DNA of 64,000 nt, taken from contig DATCLC010000069.1 of assembly GCA_036564135.1 (NCBI GenBank), positions 1 through 64,000 of the forward strand, given 5' to 3'. A program made the position numbers and the translations under genes. Shown piece after piece: positions 10,896 through 18,397 of the stretch. The notes under the pieces are model-generated. The model was not told where the DNA came from. It saw nothing but the letters and a program-made list of their open reading frames with translations, and did not search any database. The stretch comes from RSA11 sp036564135. Lineage in GTDB: Bacteria > Actinomycetota > Thermoleophilia > Solirubrobacterales > 70-9. How positions within the stretch are numbered: the first letter of the stretch is position 1; every line of letters starts with the position of its first letter.

Positions 10896-11815
10896 CGCGC
10901 CCTCGCGCCAACCAGCGTCGTCTTCACCGTCGTGTCGACCTCGGCGCCCGGGCCCGCGCCGACCCAGAGGTCGAACTTCACGGTTCCCTTCCTGCCGGCG
11001 AGCTTCTTGGCGACGCGCTTCGTGACCTGGACGACGATCTGCGCGCGCTTGCCGTCGCCGACCCGGTCGGGGGCCTTCACCTTGGCCTTGAACTGCCGCT
11101 TGCCGACCCGGATCTTCGTCCGCTTTGGAGCGGCGACCTCGCAGGGGCCGGTCTTGCAGCGCACCTTCGCGACCGCGGCCTTCGCACGCTTGCCGAGGCG
11201 CGCCTGCCCGACGACCTTGAGGCCGGGCGTCTCGCCGAACCCGGCCACTACCGAGACCGGGTCCATCGTCGTTTCGGCCGGGTAGCGGCCGAACACCGGC
11301 ACGCCGTTCTCGGCGAGCGTCGCGGGAATCGAGCTCCACTCGATCGTGGTCGGGCCGAACTCCGGATCGACCGCCTCGACATCCAGGTTCACGAGGTCCC
11401 GGTTGTCGTCGATCGGGTCGCCCCCGCCCATCGGCACGCTCTGCGCGTCCGCGTAGAGCTTGGCGCCCGTCGGCGCGAGCACCACGCGCGGGTTCGCGAC
11501 GGTGATGTTGAGCGCTCCGCCATGGGCGAAGAAGTTGACCGAGCCGGTCGCCTGGACCTCGCCGAGCCCCGTCTCGGTGTCGAGGGTGCCGCTCGCGATC
11601 GGGAAGCGGTACGTGCCGTCCTCGTTCTCAGTCGCGCCGCCCGAGAGCGTGATCTCCCCCGCGCCGCCGATGTAGGTGCGGAAGCTCTCCTTCACGCCCC
11701 AGACGGCCCAACCGCCCTTCACCTCGACGGTCTCGGCGCTCGCTGTCACGGCGAACGCGCCCCCCAGCGCCACGCTCGCCGCCGCGAGCATCGTCGTCCT
11801 CAGAAATGCTTTCAA
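10892..11815 (-). CDS. htaA: HtaA-domain secreted heme-binding protein, first gene of heme operon
   Basis: A 307-residue secreted protein. The start is TTG 11815: AAGGAGG lies 10 nt upstream and this start supplies the basic n-region (MKAFLR) of the signal peptide that cleaves after ASA near residue 27; the internal ATG at codon 9 is the alternative. Residues about 30-185 form an HtaA domain (GGWAVWGVKESFRTYIGG, GEVQATGSVNFFAHGGALNITVANPRVVL). The rest is a Lys/Arg-rich beta domain. HtaA proteins capture heme at the cell surface in corynebacteria. It is promoter-proximal, directly downstream of the tandem operator at 11879-11908. Confidence 0.82.
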   Translation of the reverse strand: MKAFLRTTMLAAASVALGGAFAVTASAETVEVKGGWAVWGVKESFRTYIGGAGEITLSGGATENEDGTYRFPIASGTLDTETGLGEVQATGSVNFFAHGGALNITVANPRVVLAPTGAKLYADAQSVPMGGGDPIDDNRDLVNLDVEAVDPEFGPTTIEWSSIPATLAENGVPVFGRYPAETTMDPVSVVAGFGETPGLKVVGQARLGKRAKAAVAKVRCKTGPCEVAAPKRTKIRVGKRQFKAKVKAPDRVGDGKRAQIVVQVTKRVAKKLAGRKGTVKFDLWVGAGPGAEVDTTVKTTLVGARAR

Positions 11816-11878
11816 AAGCTTTGTCCCTCCTTAGCCGCCCCCGGACCAGGCCCGTGGGCTACCGAGTCGCGTAGCGGA

Positions 11879-11908
11879 ATTAGGGCGCCCTAATTAGGGC
11901 ACCCTAAT
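11879..11908. promoter_or_regulatory. Tandem palindromic operator of the heme operon (iron-box-like)
   Basis: Two palindromes overlap by 2 bp: ATTAGGGCGCCCTAAT (11879-11894, perfect) and ATTAGGGCACCCTAAT (11893-11908, one central mismatch), giving a 14-bp period. TTAGG...CCTAA half-sites are those of DtxR/IdeR iron boxes, but the spacing here is 4 bp, not the 9 bp of the classic 19-bp box. The element begins 64 nt before the htaA TTG, in an AT-rich stretch (TAATGTAT on the minus strand) that may hold the -10. The remainder of 11816-12196 has no gene. Confidence 0.65.
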
Positions 11909-12082
11909 CACGATACATTAATTCCGACCTCGGCGCGGTGAATTAAAGTAGCAACGAGATTCATGGCTTGTTCAAGCGGTTCTCAGGCCAGAAAATTGTT
12001 TGCAGCGCGAAAGCTTCCGCAAACAGCCACCGTCCCGAGGGAGGCTGGCCCCTTTTAGATAGGCCGAACGGATCCGCCCCAC

Positions 12083-12101
12083 CTCCGTAGTTCGGGCGGA
12101 T
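12083..12101 (-). promoter_or_regulatory. Orphan copy of the 19-bp CTACGGA palindrome
   Basis: Read on the minus strand this is ATCCGCCCGAACTACGGAG, matching 14 of 19 positions of the perfect element at 44394-44412. It lies between the kinase stop and the heme operon, 268 nt upstream of htaA. It could regulate the heme operon from a distance or be a chance match. Confidence 0.25.
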
Positions 12102-12196
12102 ATGCGACCCGTGCTGCGAGGGGGTGGGTGGTCGCCAGGCCGGCGTCCTCGCGGCGGTGCGCTGCCGGGTTGGCCGGCAAGCAGGATGGCGAGAGA

Positions 12197-13204
12197 TCAG
12201 TCGAAGTCGCGAATGCGACCGCCGCGACCGTCTGAATGTCGAAGTCGCGGGCCCTGGGTGCTCAACGGCGCTCGCCGAGCACCCGCGGCTTGAGGCGCGA
12301 GGGGCGTGGGTTTCGGGAGGCGGGCCAGGACCTCCTCGAAGGTTTCGGCGAGCTCCGCAGGGCTGGGCCGAGCGGCCGGGTCGCGCTGGAGGCAGGCCAT
12401 GATCGGCTCGGCGAGCGCGGCGGGCAGCCTGCCCGCGAGCGGGTCGGGATCGCGGGCTAGCTGGGGCCAGCGCACCTCGCGTTCCCCGCTCGCGTCGCCG
12501 CGGGGGAACGGGCGCTCGCCGGTCGCCGCCTCGTAGAGGGTCACGCCCAGCCCCCACACGTCTGCGGCGGGGCCAACCGGCCCTAGCTTCCGCGGCAGGC
12601 ACTGCTCCGGGGCCATGTACGCGGCGGTGCCCACCGGCCGGCTGAGCTCGGCGGCCTCCTCGAGGTCCCGGGCGACGCTCAGGTCGATCAGCCGCGGCGG
12701 CGCGCCCATGATCGTGTTCGCCGCCTTGACGTCGAGGTGCACTACGCCCTCGGCGTGCAGGTAGTGCAGGGCCGCCGCGAGCCGAACCGCGAGCGGCACG
12801 AGCTGCTCGACCGGGAGCGGCCCGAAACGCCGGAGAAGCGTTGAGAGCCGCGGGCCCCTCAAGTACTCCAGCACCAGGTGCGGGCGCGGGCCGTCGAGCT
12901 CGGCGGAGAACCCGCGCACGATGACCGGATGGCTGAGGGTCTCGATCAACCCCCACTCCGCCTCGAGCGCCGCGAGTGCCCACTCGTCCTCGACGAGGTG
13001 CGGGCGGATCAGCTTGGCGACCACGACCGAGCGCCGATGGTCATCCCACGCCAGGTAGGCGTCGAAGCGGTTGCCCCCACCCAGGCGCCGGAGCGCCGAG
13101 AGCCCCGGAACGATGTCGTCGCCCTCGGCGAAGTCCCAGCTCGGCGCGCGCTGGGCGCCCTTCGCGGGGCCCTGCTCCCGTCTCCTGGCGCTGTGGGACC
13201 TCAT
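12197..13204 (-). CDS. Serine/threonine protein kinase, soluble, with altered DFG motif
   Basis: A 335-residue Hanks-type kinase domain (about residues 33-300) without a membrane segment or sensor domain. Seen: glycine loop LGGGNRFDAY, ATP lysine VVAKLI, catalytic loop HLDVKAANTIM (HRD is HLD, with Lys and Asn kept), RLIDLSVARDL where DFG is DLS, and MAPEQ as APE. The metal-binding Asp is kept but the Phe and Gly are not, so regulation or metal handling may differ. The ATG at 13204 follows AGGGAG at about 9 nt. The C-terminal tail is basic and low-complexity. Confidence 0.85.
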   Translation of the reverse strand: MRSHSARRREQGPAKGAQRAPSWDFAEGDDIVPGLSALRRLGGGNRFDAYLAWDDHRRSVVVAKLIRPHLVEDEWALAALEAEWGLIETLSHPVIVRGFSAELDGPRPHLVLEYLRGPRLSTLLRRFGPLPVEQLVPLAVRLAAALHYLHAEGVVHLDVKAANTIMGAPPRLIDLSVARDLEEAAELSRPVGTAAYMAPEQCLPRKLGPVGPAADVWGLGVTLYEAATGERPFPRGDASGEREVRWPQLARDPDPLAGRLPAALAEPIMACLQRDPAARPSPAELAETFEEVLARLPKPTPLAPQAAGARRAPLSTQGPRLRHSDGRGGRIRDFD

Positions 13205-13211
13205 CGCATGT

Positions 13212-13433
13212 TCACTCCCTGCGGTGCTCGATCATCCACCACCGTCCCTTCGCGGGTACGCCCGCGCACGTGTACGCGACCCACAACACAGCGTGATCCT
13301 CGCGGAACTTGCCGCCGCGCGACCTCGTCGCCTCCGTGCAGCGCCCACCATTCGTGCTTTCGCATTCGACCCCGCCACCGTAAGCTCCGTTGCTGACGCG
13401 ATCGTGGGAGCTGAACTGGAAGCCCCTCATCAT
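13212..13433 (-). CDS. Possible small hypothetical protein upstream of kinase
   Basis: A 73-codon ORF ending 7 nt before the kinase ATG. Its composition looks protein-like (three Trp, several Phe/Tyr, three Cys), and its last codons supply the AGGGAG ribosome site of the kinase, which fits translational coupling. No strong Shine-Dalgarno is seen before its own ATGATG start, no domain is recognised, and third-position GC is lower than in the neighbours. It fills most of the 13205-13498 gap. Confidence 0.35.
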   Translation of the reverse strand: MMRGFQFSSHDRVSNGAYGGGVECESTNGGRCTEATRSRGGKFREDHAVLWVAYTCAGVPAKGRWWMIEHRRE

Positions 13434-13442
13434 TCGCGGGCC

Positions 13443-13467
13443 GTTACCGCGGCCGCGCGCGGGGGTA
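13443..13467 (+). promoter_or_regulatory. SigmaB/SigF-like promoter candidate
   Basis: GTTA (13443-13446), 16 nt, GGGTA (13463-13467) resembles the actinobacterial stress-sigma consensus GTTT-N14-16-GGGTA. It ends 31 nt before the membrane protein at 13499, a gene that shows no Shine-Dalgarno. Confidence 0.45.
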
Positions 13468-13498
13468 CGCGGGGTTCAGCCGGCGCGCGGTCCCGACC

Positions 13499-14104
13499 AT
13501 GATCATCAAACCCTGGCTCTTCCCGTTCATCATGCTGGCCGTCCTGGCGGCGGTCGTGGCCGGGTTCTGGCTCGGGGGGCCGCCGTTGGGCACGGCGCTG
13601 GGCGCGCTCGCGGCCGCGTCGATCGCGCTGTTCGCCGCCCTACAGCGACCACGTGGGCCGATCGGCCCGGCGGCCACCGGTGACTCCCGGCGCCGGGTGC
13701 TGGTCGTGGTGAGCCACGAGCTCGAGGACCCCGCCGCGATCGAGCGCCTCCGGGAGGAGGGCGACCTCTACGGGGACAGCGACACCGAGGTCCTGCTGCT
13801 GGCCCCCGCGCAGACCAAGCTGCTCGACCTCTGGGCCACGGACGTGCGCGCGGCGCGGGCCGAGGCCCAGCGCAAGCTCGTGCTGAGCGTCGCCGCCCTC
13901 GGCAAGGCCGAGGTCGACGCGCGCGCCGCGGTCGGCGACCACGACATCGTCCGGGCCATCGAGGACCAGCTCGGCAGCTTCGCCGCCGACGAGGTGATCC
14001 TCGTCACCGGACCGCCCGACTCCGACCAGGCGGGCGAGCGCGCCGCGGCCGAGCTCGAGGAACGGCTCACGGTTCGCTTCATGAGGATCACCGTCGCCGC
14101 CTGA
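13499..14104 (+). CDS. Membrane protein with universal-stress-like cytoplasmic domain
   Basis: A 201-residue protein. Two hydrophobic segments (about 5-27 and 30-48) form an N-terminal hairpin. A soluble alpha/beta domain (about 62-200) follows, with strands RRRVLVVVSHE, DTEVLLLAP and DEVILVTGPP and helix-rich connections, resembling the UspA fold, but the ATP-binding G-x2-G-x9-G(S/T) motif is not present. ATG 13499 has no clear ribosome site. The sigmaB-like promoter just upstream suggests stress control. No family name is assigned. Confidence 0.7.
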   Translation: MIIKPWLFPFIMLAVLAAVVAGFWLGGPPLGTALGALAAASIALFAALQRPRGPIGPAATGDSRRRVLVVVSHELEDPAAIERLREEGDLYGDSDTEVLLLAPAQTKLLDLWATDVRAARAEAQRKLVLSVAALGKAEVDARAAVGDHDIVRAIEDQLGSFAADEVILVTGPPDSDQAGERAAAELEERLTVRFMRITVAA

Positions 14105-14129
14105 GCGCGGCGCACTGGTCCGGGCGCGC

Positions 14130-15194
14130 TTACGCGGCGACCAGGTCCTCCATTTCGCGCTCGGCGGCGAGCCGCTCGAGCGCGCGCTTTTCGATCCGGT
14201 TGACGAGGCTCGGCGAGATGTTGAGTTCCCTTGCGACCTCGCGCGTCGTGGCGGGCTCGTCGCGCTCCATCCCGTAGCGCAGCTCGACGACGCGGCGCTC
14301 GCGCATCGGCAGGTGCCTGAGGGCGCGCCGCACCGCGCTTTCGCGGAGGCTCAGCTCAACCTCCTCGTCGACGCCGCGCTCAGCGCCGGGGAGGAGCTCG
14401 CCGAGCGTGGTCCCGTCGTCGTCGCCCACGGGGCGGTCGAGGGAGGTCACGGCGCGCGCCGCATCGCGCACGCGCTCGAGGTCCTCGGGATCAATCTCGG
14501 CGGCCGCGATCAGCTCGTCGTCGGTCGGCGGCCGGCCGAACGCCGCCTCGAGTCGACGTTCCGCCTGCGAGACGCGCCGTTCCAGCTGGGCAACCGTCGT
14601 CGGCACCCGGATCGTGCGCGAGTGGTTGTCGAGCGCGCGCTGGAGCGCCTGGCGGATCCAGAAGGTGGCGTACGTCGAGAACTTGAATCCCTTGCGCCAG
14701 TCGAACTTCTCGGCGGCGCGCATCAGGCCGAGCACGCCCTCCTGGATCAGGTCGAGCAGCGGCAGGCCCTGGTTCTGGTAGCGCCGCGCGTTGGCCACGA
14801 CGAGGCGGAGGTTCGAGTTGATCAGCTTCTCCTTGGCCTCGAGGTCACCGCGCTCGATGCGCTGCGCGAGCTCGACCTCCTCGGCGCGCGTGAGCAGCGG
14901 GTAGCGCCCGGCCTCGCGCATGAAGATCTGGAGAGCGTCGGTCGTGGCCTCGGCGAGCTCCTCGTGGCGGTACTCGGTGCTGCCCGCAGCCCGCCCGCAG
15001 TCGTCGCGTACACGGATGCCCCGCTCGCGCAGGGCATCGTGCAGAGCGACTACCTCCTCGGGCTCAAGCTCGCGCTCCTCGCAGGCCGCCTGGACGTCCG
15101 AGAGCTCGATACAGCCCTCGTCGTCGGCGCGCGCAATGAGCGCCTCGACATCCACCGTCGCGGTATCCACCTTGCCGTTTCCGTTGTCCGTCAA
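14130..15194 (-). CDS. RNA polymerase sigma-70 factor (RpoD/SigA-related)
   Basis: A 354-residue sigma factor. Region 1.2 is at about 90 (DALQIFMREAGRYPLLTRAEEVELA). Region 2 follows at about 125-195 (KLINSNLRLVVANARRYQ, LLDLIQEGVLGLMRAAEKFDWRKGFKFSTYATFWIRQAL). Region 3 is at about 200-270 and region 4 at about 290-345, with the HTH TTREVARELNISPSLVNRIEKRALERL. It lacks a long region 1.1, so it may be an alternative group 2/SigB-class factor and not the housekeeping one. TTG 15194 is preferred because AGGGTGG lies just upstream; a GTG at codon 9 is the alternative. Confidence 0.9.
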   Translation of the reverse strand: MTDNGNGKVDTATVDVEALIARADDEGCIELSDVQAACEERELEPEEVVALHDALRERGIRVRDDCGRAAGSTEYRHEELAEATTDALQIFMREAGRYPLLTRAEEVELAQRIERGDLEAKEKLINSNLRLVVANARRYQNQGLPLLDLIQEGVLGLMRAAEKFDWRKGFKFSTYATFWIRQALQRALDNHSRTIRVPTTVAQLERRVSQAERRLEAAFGRPPTDDELIAAAEIDPEDLERVRDAARAVTSLDRPVGDDDGTTLGELLPGAERGVDEEVELSLRESAVRRALRHLPMRERRVVELRYGMERDEPATTREVARELNISPSLVNRIEKRALERLAAEREMEDLVAA

Positions 15195-15373
15195 GCTGCC
15201 ACCCTGCCAACGACCGGCGACCGCACGATTCGCGACCCCGGGCCGATTGCTTCCGCCTCGTTTTCGAGGCTACGTAGACGTCGGTACCCCTTCCGGGGGC
15301 CTCGATAACGGCCCGGCCGGGCGTGCAACGCGGATTCCGGGCGGCCAACGGGCGCGGGGCTCCGGCTCGCGCC

Positions 15374-15583
15374 TCAGCGCCGCTCGTTGCCGCGCTTGTA
15401 GTTGCCCGTCACGCGGGCGAGCTCGAGCTGGACCGCCTGCGGGCCGGCGTCGGCCGTACGTCGCAGGAAACGGCGAGCGCGCTCGCCGGCGAGCACGGTG
15501 ACGCGCCGGCGGTCGCGGTCGATCAGCACCTGGCCGTCCTTGGTCGCCCTGTAGGTGAACTCGCCGCCCGGCACGGCACCCAC
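15374..15583 (-). CDS. Conserved small protein of unknown function
   Basis: A 69-residue basic protein with the patterns EFTYRATKDGQVLIDRDRRRVTVLAGERARRFLRR and LELARVTGNYKRGNERR. The K-DG-V-I ... RVTGN-KRGNER pattern is one I recall from a small unnamed actinobacterial family. GTG 15583 or the GTG three codons later may be the start; neither has a strong ribosome site. It lies alone between the membrane protein and sigma genes. Confidence 0.65.
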   Translation of the reverse strand: MGAVPGGEFTYRATKDGQVLIDRDRRRVTVLAGERARRFLRRTADAGPQAVQLELARVTGNYKRGNERR

Positions 15584-15611
15584 GGCACCGGGCGCCCGCC
15601 GCGCCCGCCGG

Positions 15612-16553
15612 CTAGGGGCCAGCCAACGCGGGCGACGGCTGGACGCGCCTCATGCCCATCGCAAGCCCGACCGCGGCGAAGGCCAGCGCCGCGCCCGCGG
15701 CTGTGGCCGTGAGCAGGGCGCCGGCGGCGGCCGCCGCGCCTGTGTCGGTGCCGAAGACGATCACGGCTGACGCCGCGCCGACGCTCGGGCCCACGGGCAG
15801 CACGCCGAGGGCGGCGATCGCGATCAAAAGCGCCGTGGCGTCGAACACCGAGGCCTCCACCCCGACGCCGTTCAGGACGAACCAGTTGCGCGCGATCTGC
15901 AGGCAAACCGCGAACACGACCAGGGCGACCACGCGGTTGCGGCCGCTCATGCCGCGGAGCACGGCGAGGCCGCGCCAGGCGCCCTCCCGGCGGTTGCGGG
16001 CGACCGCGCGCAGCGCGGCGCCGACGGCCAGGGCGGCGGCGAGCCCCACGATCGGGAACCACGAGGGCAGCCCGAGCGGGCCGATCAGGGTGAACGACAT
16101 GAGCGCGGCGAGCGCCACCTCGACCACGACGATCGGGACCTCCGAGGTGAGCAGCACGGACGCGGGCGGGCTCGCGTGGGGATCCGCCCGGCGCAGCGCG
16201 GCGATCCTGGCCGCCAGACCGAACTGCCCGTTCAAGAGGTTGCCGAGGTAGCCGACGGACGCCGCCGGATACAGCCGCCGGCGCGCGACGGTGCCGCCGG
16301 CACTGCGCACGCACGCGCTCCACGTCTCGCTGCGCACGGCGAGCCAGACGAGCTGGAGGGCGCCCGCGGCGGCGAGGATCCAGACCGGCGCGGCGTGAAA
16401 GGCCTGGATGAACTCGCCGTAGTCACCGGCGAGCGCGACGGCCAGCGCCGCGACGACGACGAGGGCGCCCGCGATCGTCACCCCGGTGGGGTGGCGACTG
16501 GGGAATCCCTTGAGCGCCCGGAGCGCCCGGGACGCTATCACTGCCCCGGGCAC
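15612..16553 (-). CDS. Lysylphosphatidylglycerol-synthase-TM-type integral membrane protein
   Basis: A 313-residue protein with about eight hydrophobic helices. The layout (helix at 25-45, VGYLGNLLNGQFGLAARIAALRRADP near 100-125, TSEVPIVVVEVALAALM, and the late LPVGPSVGAASAVIVFGTDTGAAAAAG block) fits the UPF0104/LPG_synthase_TM flippase-like family. Such proteins move or modify lipids, but the substrate is unknown here. GTG 16553 gives the full N-terminus; the ribosome site is not clear. It is transcribed away from the cold shock gene's stop, 24 nt upstream. Confidence 0.75.
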   Translation of the reverse strand: MPGAVIASRALRALKGFPSRHPTGVTIAGALVVVAALAVALAGDYGEFIQAFHAAPVWILAAAGALQLVWLAVRSETWSACVRSAGGTVARRRLYPAASVGYLGNLLNGQFGLAARIAALRRADPHASPPASVLLTSEVPIVVVEVALAALMSFTLIGPLGLPSWFPIVGLAAALAVGAALRAVARNRREGAWRGLAVLRGMSGRNRVVALVVFAVCLQIARNWFVLNGVGVEASVFDATALLIAIAALGVLPVGPSVGAASAVIVFGTDTGAAAAAGALLTATAAGAALAFAAVGLAMGMRRVQPSPALAGP

Positions 16554-16577
16554 GTCCGGGACCCGAGGTCGCTTCGC

Positions 16578-16775
16578 TTAGGCGACGCGGACGTTCGTCG
16601 CGCGCGGGCCCTTGTCGGTGCGCTCGGCGTCGAACGAGACCTTGTTGCCCTCGGCGAGTACGTCGGGGGCGGCCGCGCTCTGATGCACGAACAGGTCGCT
16701 TGACCCGTCGTCGGGTGAGATGAAGCCGAAGCCCTTCTCGCTGTTGAACCACTTAACGGTTCCGGTGCTTGCCAT
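16578..16775 (-). CDS. Cold shock protein (CspA family)
   Basis: A 65-residue single cold-shock domain with both RNA-binding motifs, KWFNSEKGFGFIS and DLFVHQSA. Proteins of this family bind single-stranded nucleic acid and act as RNA chaperones. ATG 16775 is preceded by GGAGGAATCTC, a strong ribosome site. The 16776-16956 gap separates it from the divergent DUF488 gene and presumably holds both promoters. Confidence 0.96.
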   Translation of the reverse strand: MASTGTVKWFNSEKGFGFISPDDGSSDLFVHQSAAAPDVLAEGNKVSFDAERTDKGPRATNVRVA

Positions 16776-16943
16776 GAGATTCCTCCATGGAACTGGTGCG
16801 AACGACGCGGAGGAAGCTGGTAGGCAACGACAGCGAGCGCTGGCACAAATTACGCCGCGCGGTCTTGCGCGGCTGCCAAGGACGGTAGCAGCCCCGGCGC
16901 GCGCTTGACGCGACCGCGACCCCCTCCCACCCCCGCGCCGAGG

Positions 16944-16959
16944 CACACTGAAGCGAATG
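16944..16959 (+). promoter_or_regulatory. Leaderless -10 candidate for the DUF488 gene
   Basis: CACACT (16944-16949) lies 7 nt before ATG 16957 and there is no Shine-Dalgarno, so transcription probably starts at or next to the start codon. The same pattern recurs at 49782, 52609 and 62737 on the plus strand. Confidence 0.45.
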
Positions 16960-17493
16960 GAGATCTGGACGATCGGGCACTCCACGCACTCGCTCGAGCA
17001 GTTCGTCGCGCTGCTCCGCGACGCCGGGATCGAGGCGCTCGCCGACGTGCGGACGTTGCCGAAGTCGCGCCGCAACCCGCACTTCGCGCGGGAGTCGCTC
17101 GAGCGTGAGCTGCCGGCGCGCGGCTTTCGGTACCGGCACATCAAGCGGCTCGGCGGGTGGCGCAAGGTCCAGCCCGGCTCCCCCAACGGCGGCTGGGAGG
17201 AAGGAGCGTTTCAGGGTTACGCCGACCACACCGCGACGGCGGAGTTCCGCGCCGGGCTCGACGAGCTCGAGGAGCTCGCGCGTCGCGCCCCGACGGCGGT
17301 GATGTGCGCGGAGGCGCTCTGGTGGCGCTGCCACCGCCGTCTGATCGCCGATCAGCTCCGCGTCCGCGGCTGGCGCGTGCTGCACATCGCACCCAACGGC
17401 GAGCAGACGGAGCACGAGCTGACCCCGTTCGCGGTGGTCGACGGCGAGCTGATCACCTACCCGCCTCGGCAGGGGCGGCTCATCGACCCGTAG
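16957..17493 (+). CDS. DUF488 family protein
   Basis: A 178-residue protein beginning MEIWTIGHSTHSLEQFVALL and containing LADVRTLPKSRRNPHF and the family core MCAEALWWRCHRRLIADQLRVRGWRVLHI. These are the conserved motifs of DUF488, whose biochemical role is unknown; the Cys/Glu/Cys/His cluster suggests a catalytic or metal site. It appears to be translated from a leaderless mRNA. Confidence 0.9.
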   Translation: MEIWTIGHSTHSLEQFVALLRDAGIEALADVRTLPKSRRNPHFARESLERELPARGFRYRHIKRLGGWRKVQPGSPNGGWEEGAFQGYADHTATAEFRAGLDELEELARRAPTAVMCAEALWWRCHRRLIADQLRVRGWRVLHIAPNGEQTEHELTPFAVVDGELITYPPRQGRLIDP

Positions 17494-17556
17494 GGGCCAG
17501 CCGGGCGCCCGAGCCGCGAGCGGGATGCGGCCCGGGGCGCCCGGCGGGGGCACTCC

Positions 17557-18030
17557 CTATGCCTCGACGCTGAGGATCTCGAGCGTCTTCGTTTTGCCCT
17601 TCGGTAGCGGGACGCTCACCGTCGCTCCGGGCGTTGCGCCCAGGAGCGCCTTCCCAACGGGTGAGGCGATGGAGACCGAGCCGGCGGACACCGGCTCGTG
17701 CCCTCCCACGAGGACGAGCGTCGTGACCTCGCCGGAGGAGGCGTCTTTGACTCGCACGCGCGAGCCGATCGTCACGACGTCGCCCTCGACGTCTTCGTCC
17801 ACGATCCGCGCCCGGGCCAGGATCTCCTCGAGACGGGCGATCCGGGCCGTGAGGATCGCCTCCTCCTCGCGGATCTGATGGAGGTCGTCGTTCTCCGACC
17901 CGGCTCCGTACTCCCGCGCCTCCCGGAGACGGGCGGCGACCTCCGTGTCAAGCTCGTGGCGCAGGCGCTCGAGCTCGGCGCGCATCGCGCGCTCCCCGTC
18001 GCGGGTAAGCAGGATCGCCCCCGCCGGCAC
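17557..18030 (-). CDS. greA: Transcription elongation factor GreA
   Basis: Gre factors rescue backtracked RNA polymerase by stimulating transcript cleavage. The start GTG 18030 is chosen because GGAGG lies 4 nt upstream and it gives 157 residues, the normal GreA length; ATG 18075 would add 15 unconserved residues. The N-terminal coiled coil (about 8-75) has the tip AREYGAGSENDDLHQIREEEAIL, with the acidic residues needed for catalysis (canonical GD-SENAEY is GAGSENDDL). The C-terminal domain follows with GSRVRVKD, SIASPVGKALLGATPGATVSV and KTLEILSVE. A 16-bp palindrome sits upstream at 18112-18127. Confidence 0.92.
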   Translation of the reverse strand: MPAGAILLTRDGERAMRAELERLRHELDTEVAARLREAREYGAGSENDDLHQIREEEAILTARIARLEEILARARIVDEDVEGDVVTIGSRVRVKDASSGEVTTLVLVGGHEPVSAGSVSIASPVGKALLGATPGATVSVPLPKGKTKTLEILSVEA

Positions 18031-18319
18031 GGCGCCTCCGCGGTCGAGCGGCCGAGTGTCGGGAGTGGTGGCCATTATCACGATCTTCGTCGCGAACGGG
18101 CCGCGCGTGAATGGGTCTCAACACCCATCTTCCGCCCGCCTCCTGCCTCCCGTCCTGCGCATCCAACGGTTCCAGCGCGACGTACGCGAGCGCCGCGAGG
18201 GCGATCAGCACGATCCCCATGCCGACCCCGGGGGGCGCGCCGAGCGCGAGCAGCGCCGCACCGACGGCCGTGAGCGCCGCCGGCAGCACATAGCGCGCGG
18301 GTTTCGAGGGATCGGACAT
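17948..18319 (-). CDS. Possible small two-helix membrane protein overlapping greA start
   Basis: The first half (MSDPSKPARYVLPAALTAVG...GIVLIALAALAYVALEPLDA) encodes two convincing membrane helices. The frame stays open past the greA start to 17948, giving an Arg-rich tail that is probably the shadow of greA. An 83-bp overlap with greA is odd, so either the true product is 123 residues with an unusual tail or a frame error hides an earlier stop. ATG 18331 is an alternative start. Confidence 0.4.
   Translation of the reverse strand: MSDPSKPARYVLPAALTAVGAALLALGAPPGVGMGIVLIALAALAYVALEPLDAQDGRQEAGGRWVLRPIHARPVRDEDRDNGHHSRHSAARPRRRRAGGGDPAYPRRGARDARRARAPAPRA
18112..18127. promoter_or_regulatory. 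16-bp palindrome upstream of greA, shared with the 19.9-kb site
   Basis: TGGGTCTCAACACCCA. It differs by one base from the reverse complement of the element at 19929-19944. It lies 32 bp before a GATAAT (minus strand 18079-18074) that may be the greA -10. Confidence 0.5.
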
Positions 18320-18341
18320 CACAAACACCATGGCCCCCGCG

Positions 18342-18368
18342 CACCTTTAGGCCATGGGCCTAAAGGTG
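18342..18368. repeat. 27-bp perfect inverted repeat downstream of gdhA
   Basis: CACCTTTAGGCC (18342-18353), ATG spacer, GGCCTAAAGGTG (18357-18368). The 12-bp arms are perfect. It starts 30 nt beyond the gdhA stop and ends 10 nt before the small membrane ORF start. There is no T-run on the gdhA strand, so it may be an operator or an atypical terminator. Confidence 0.5.
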
Positions 18369-18397
18369 TATTTGCGCGCCGAACGGGCGCCGCCGCC

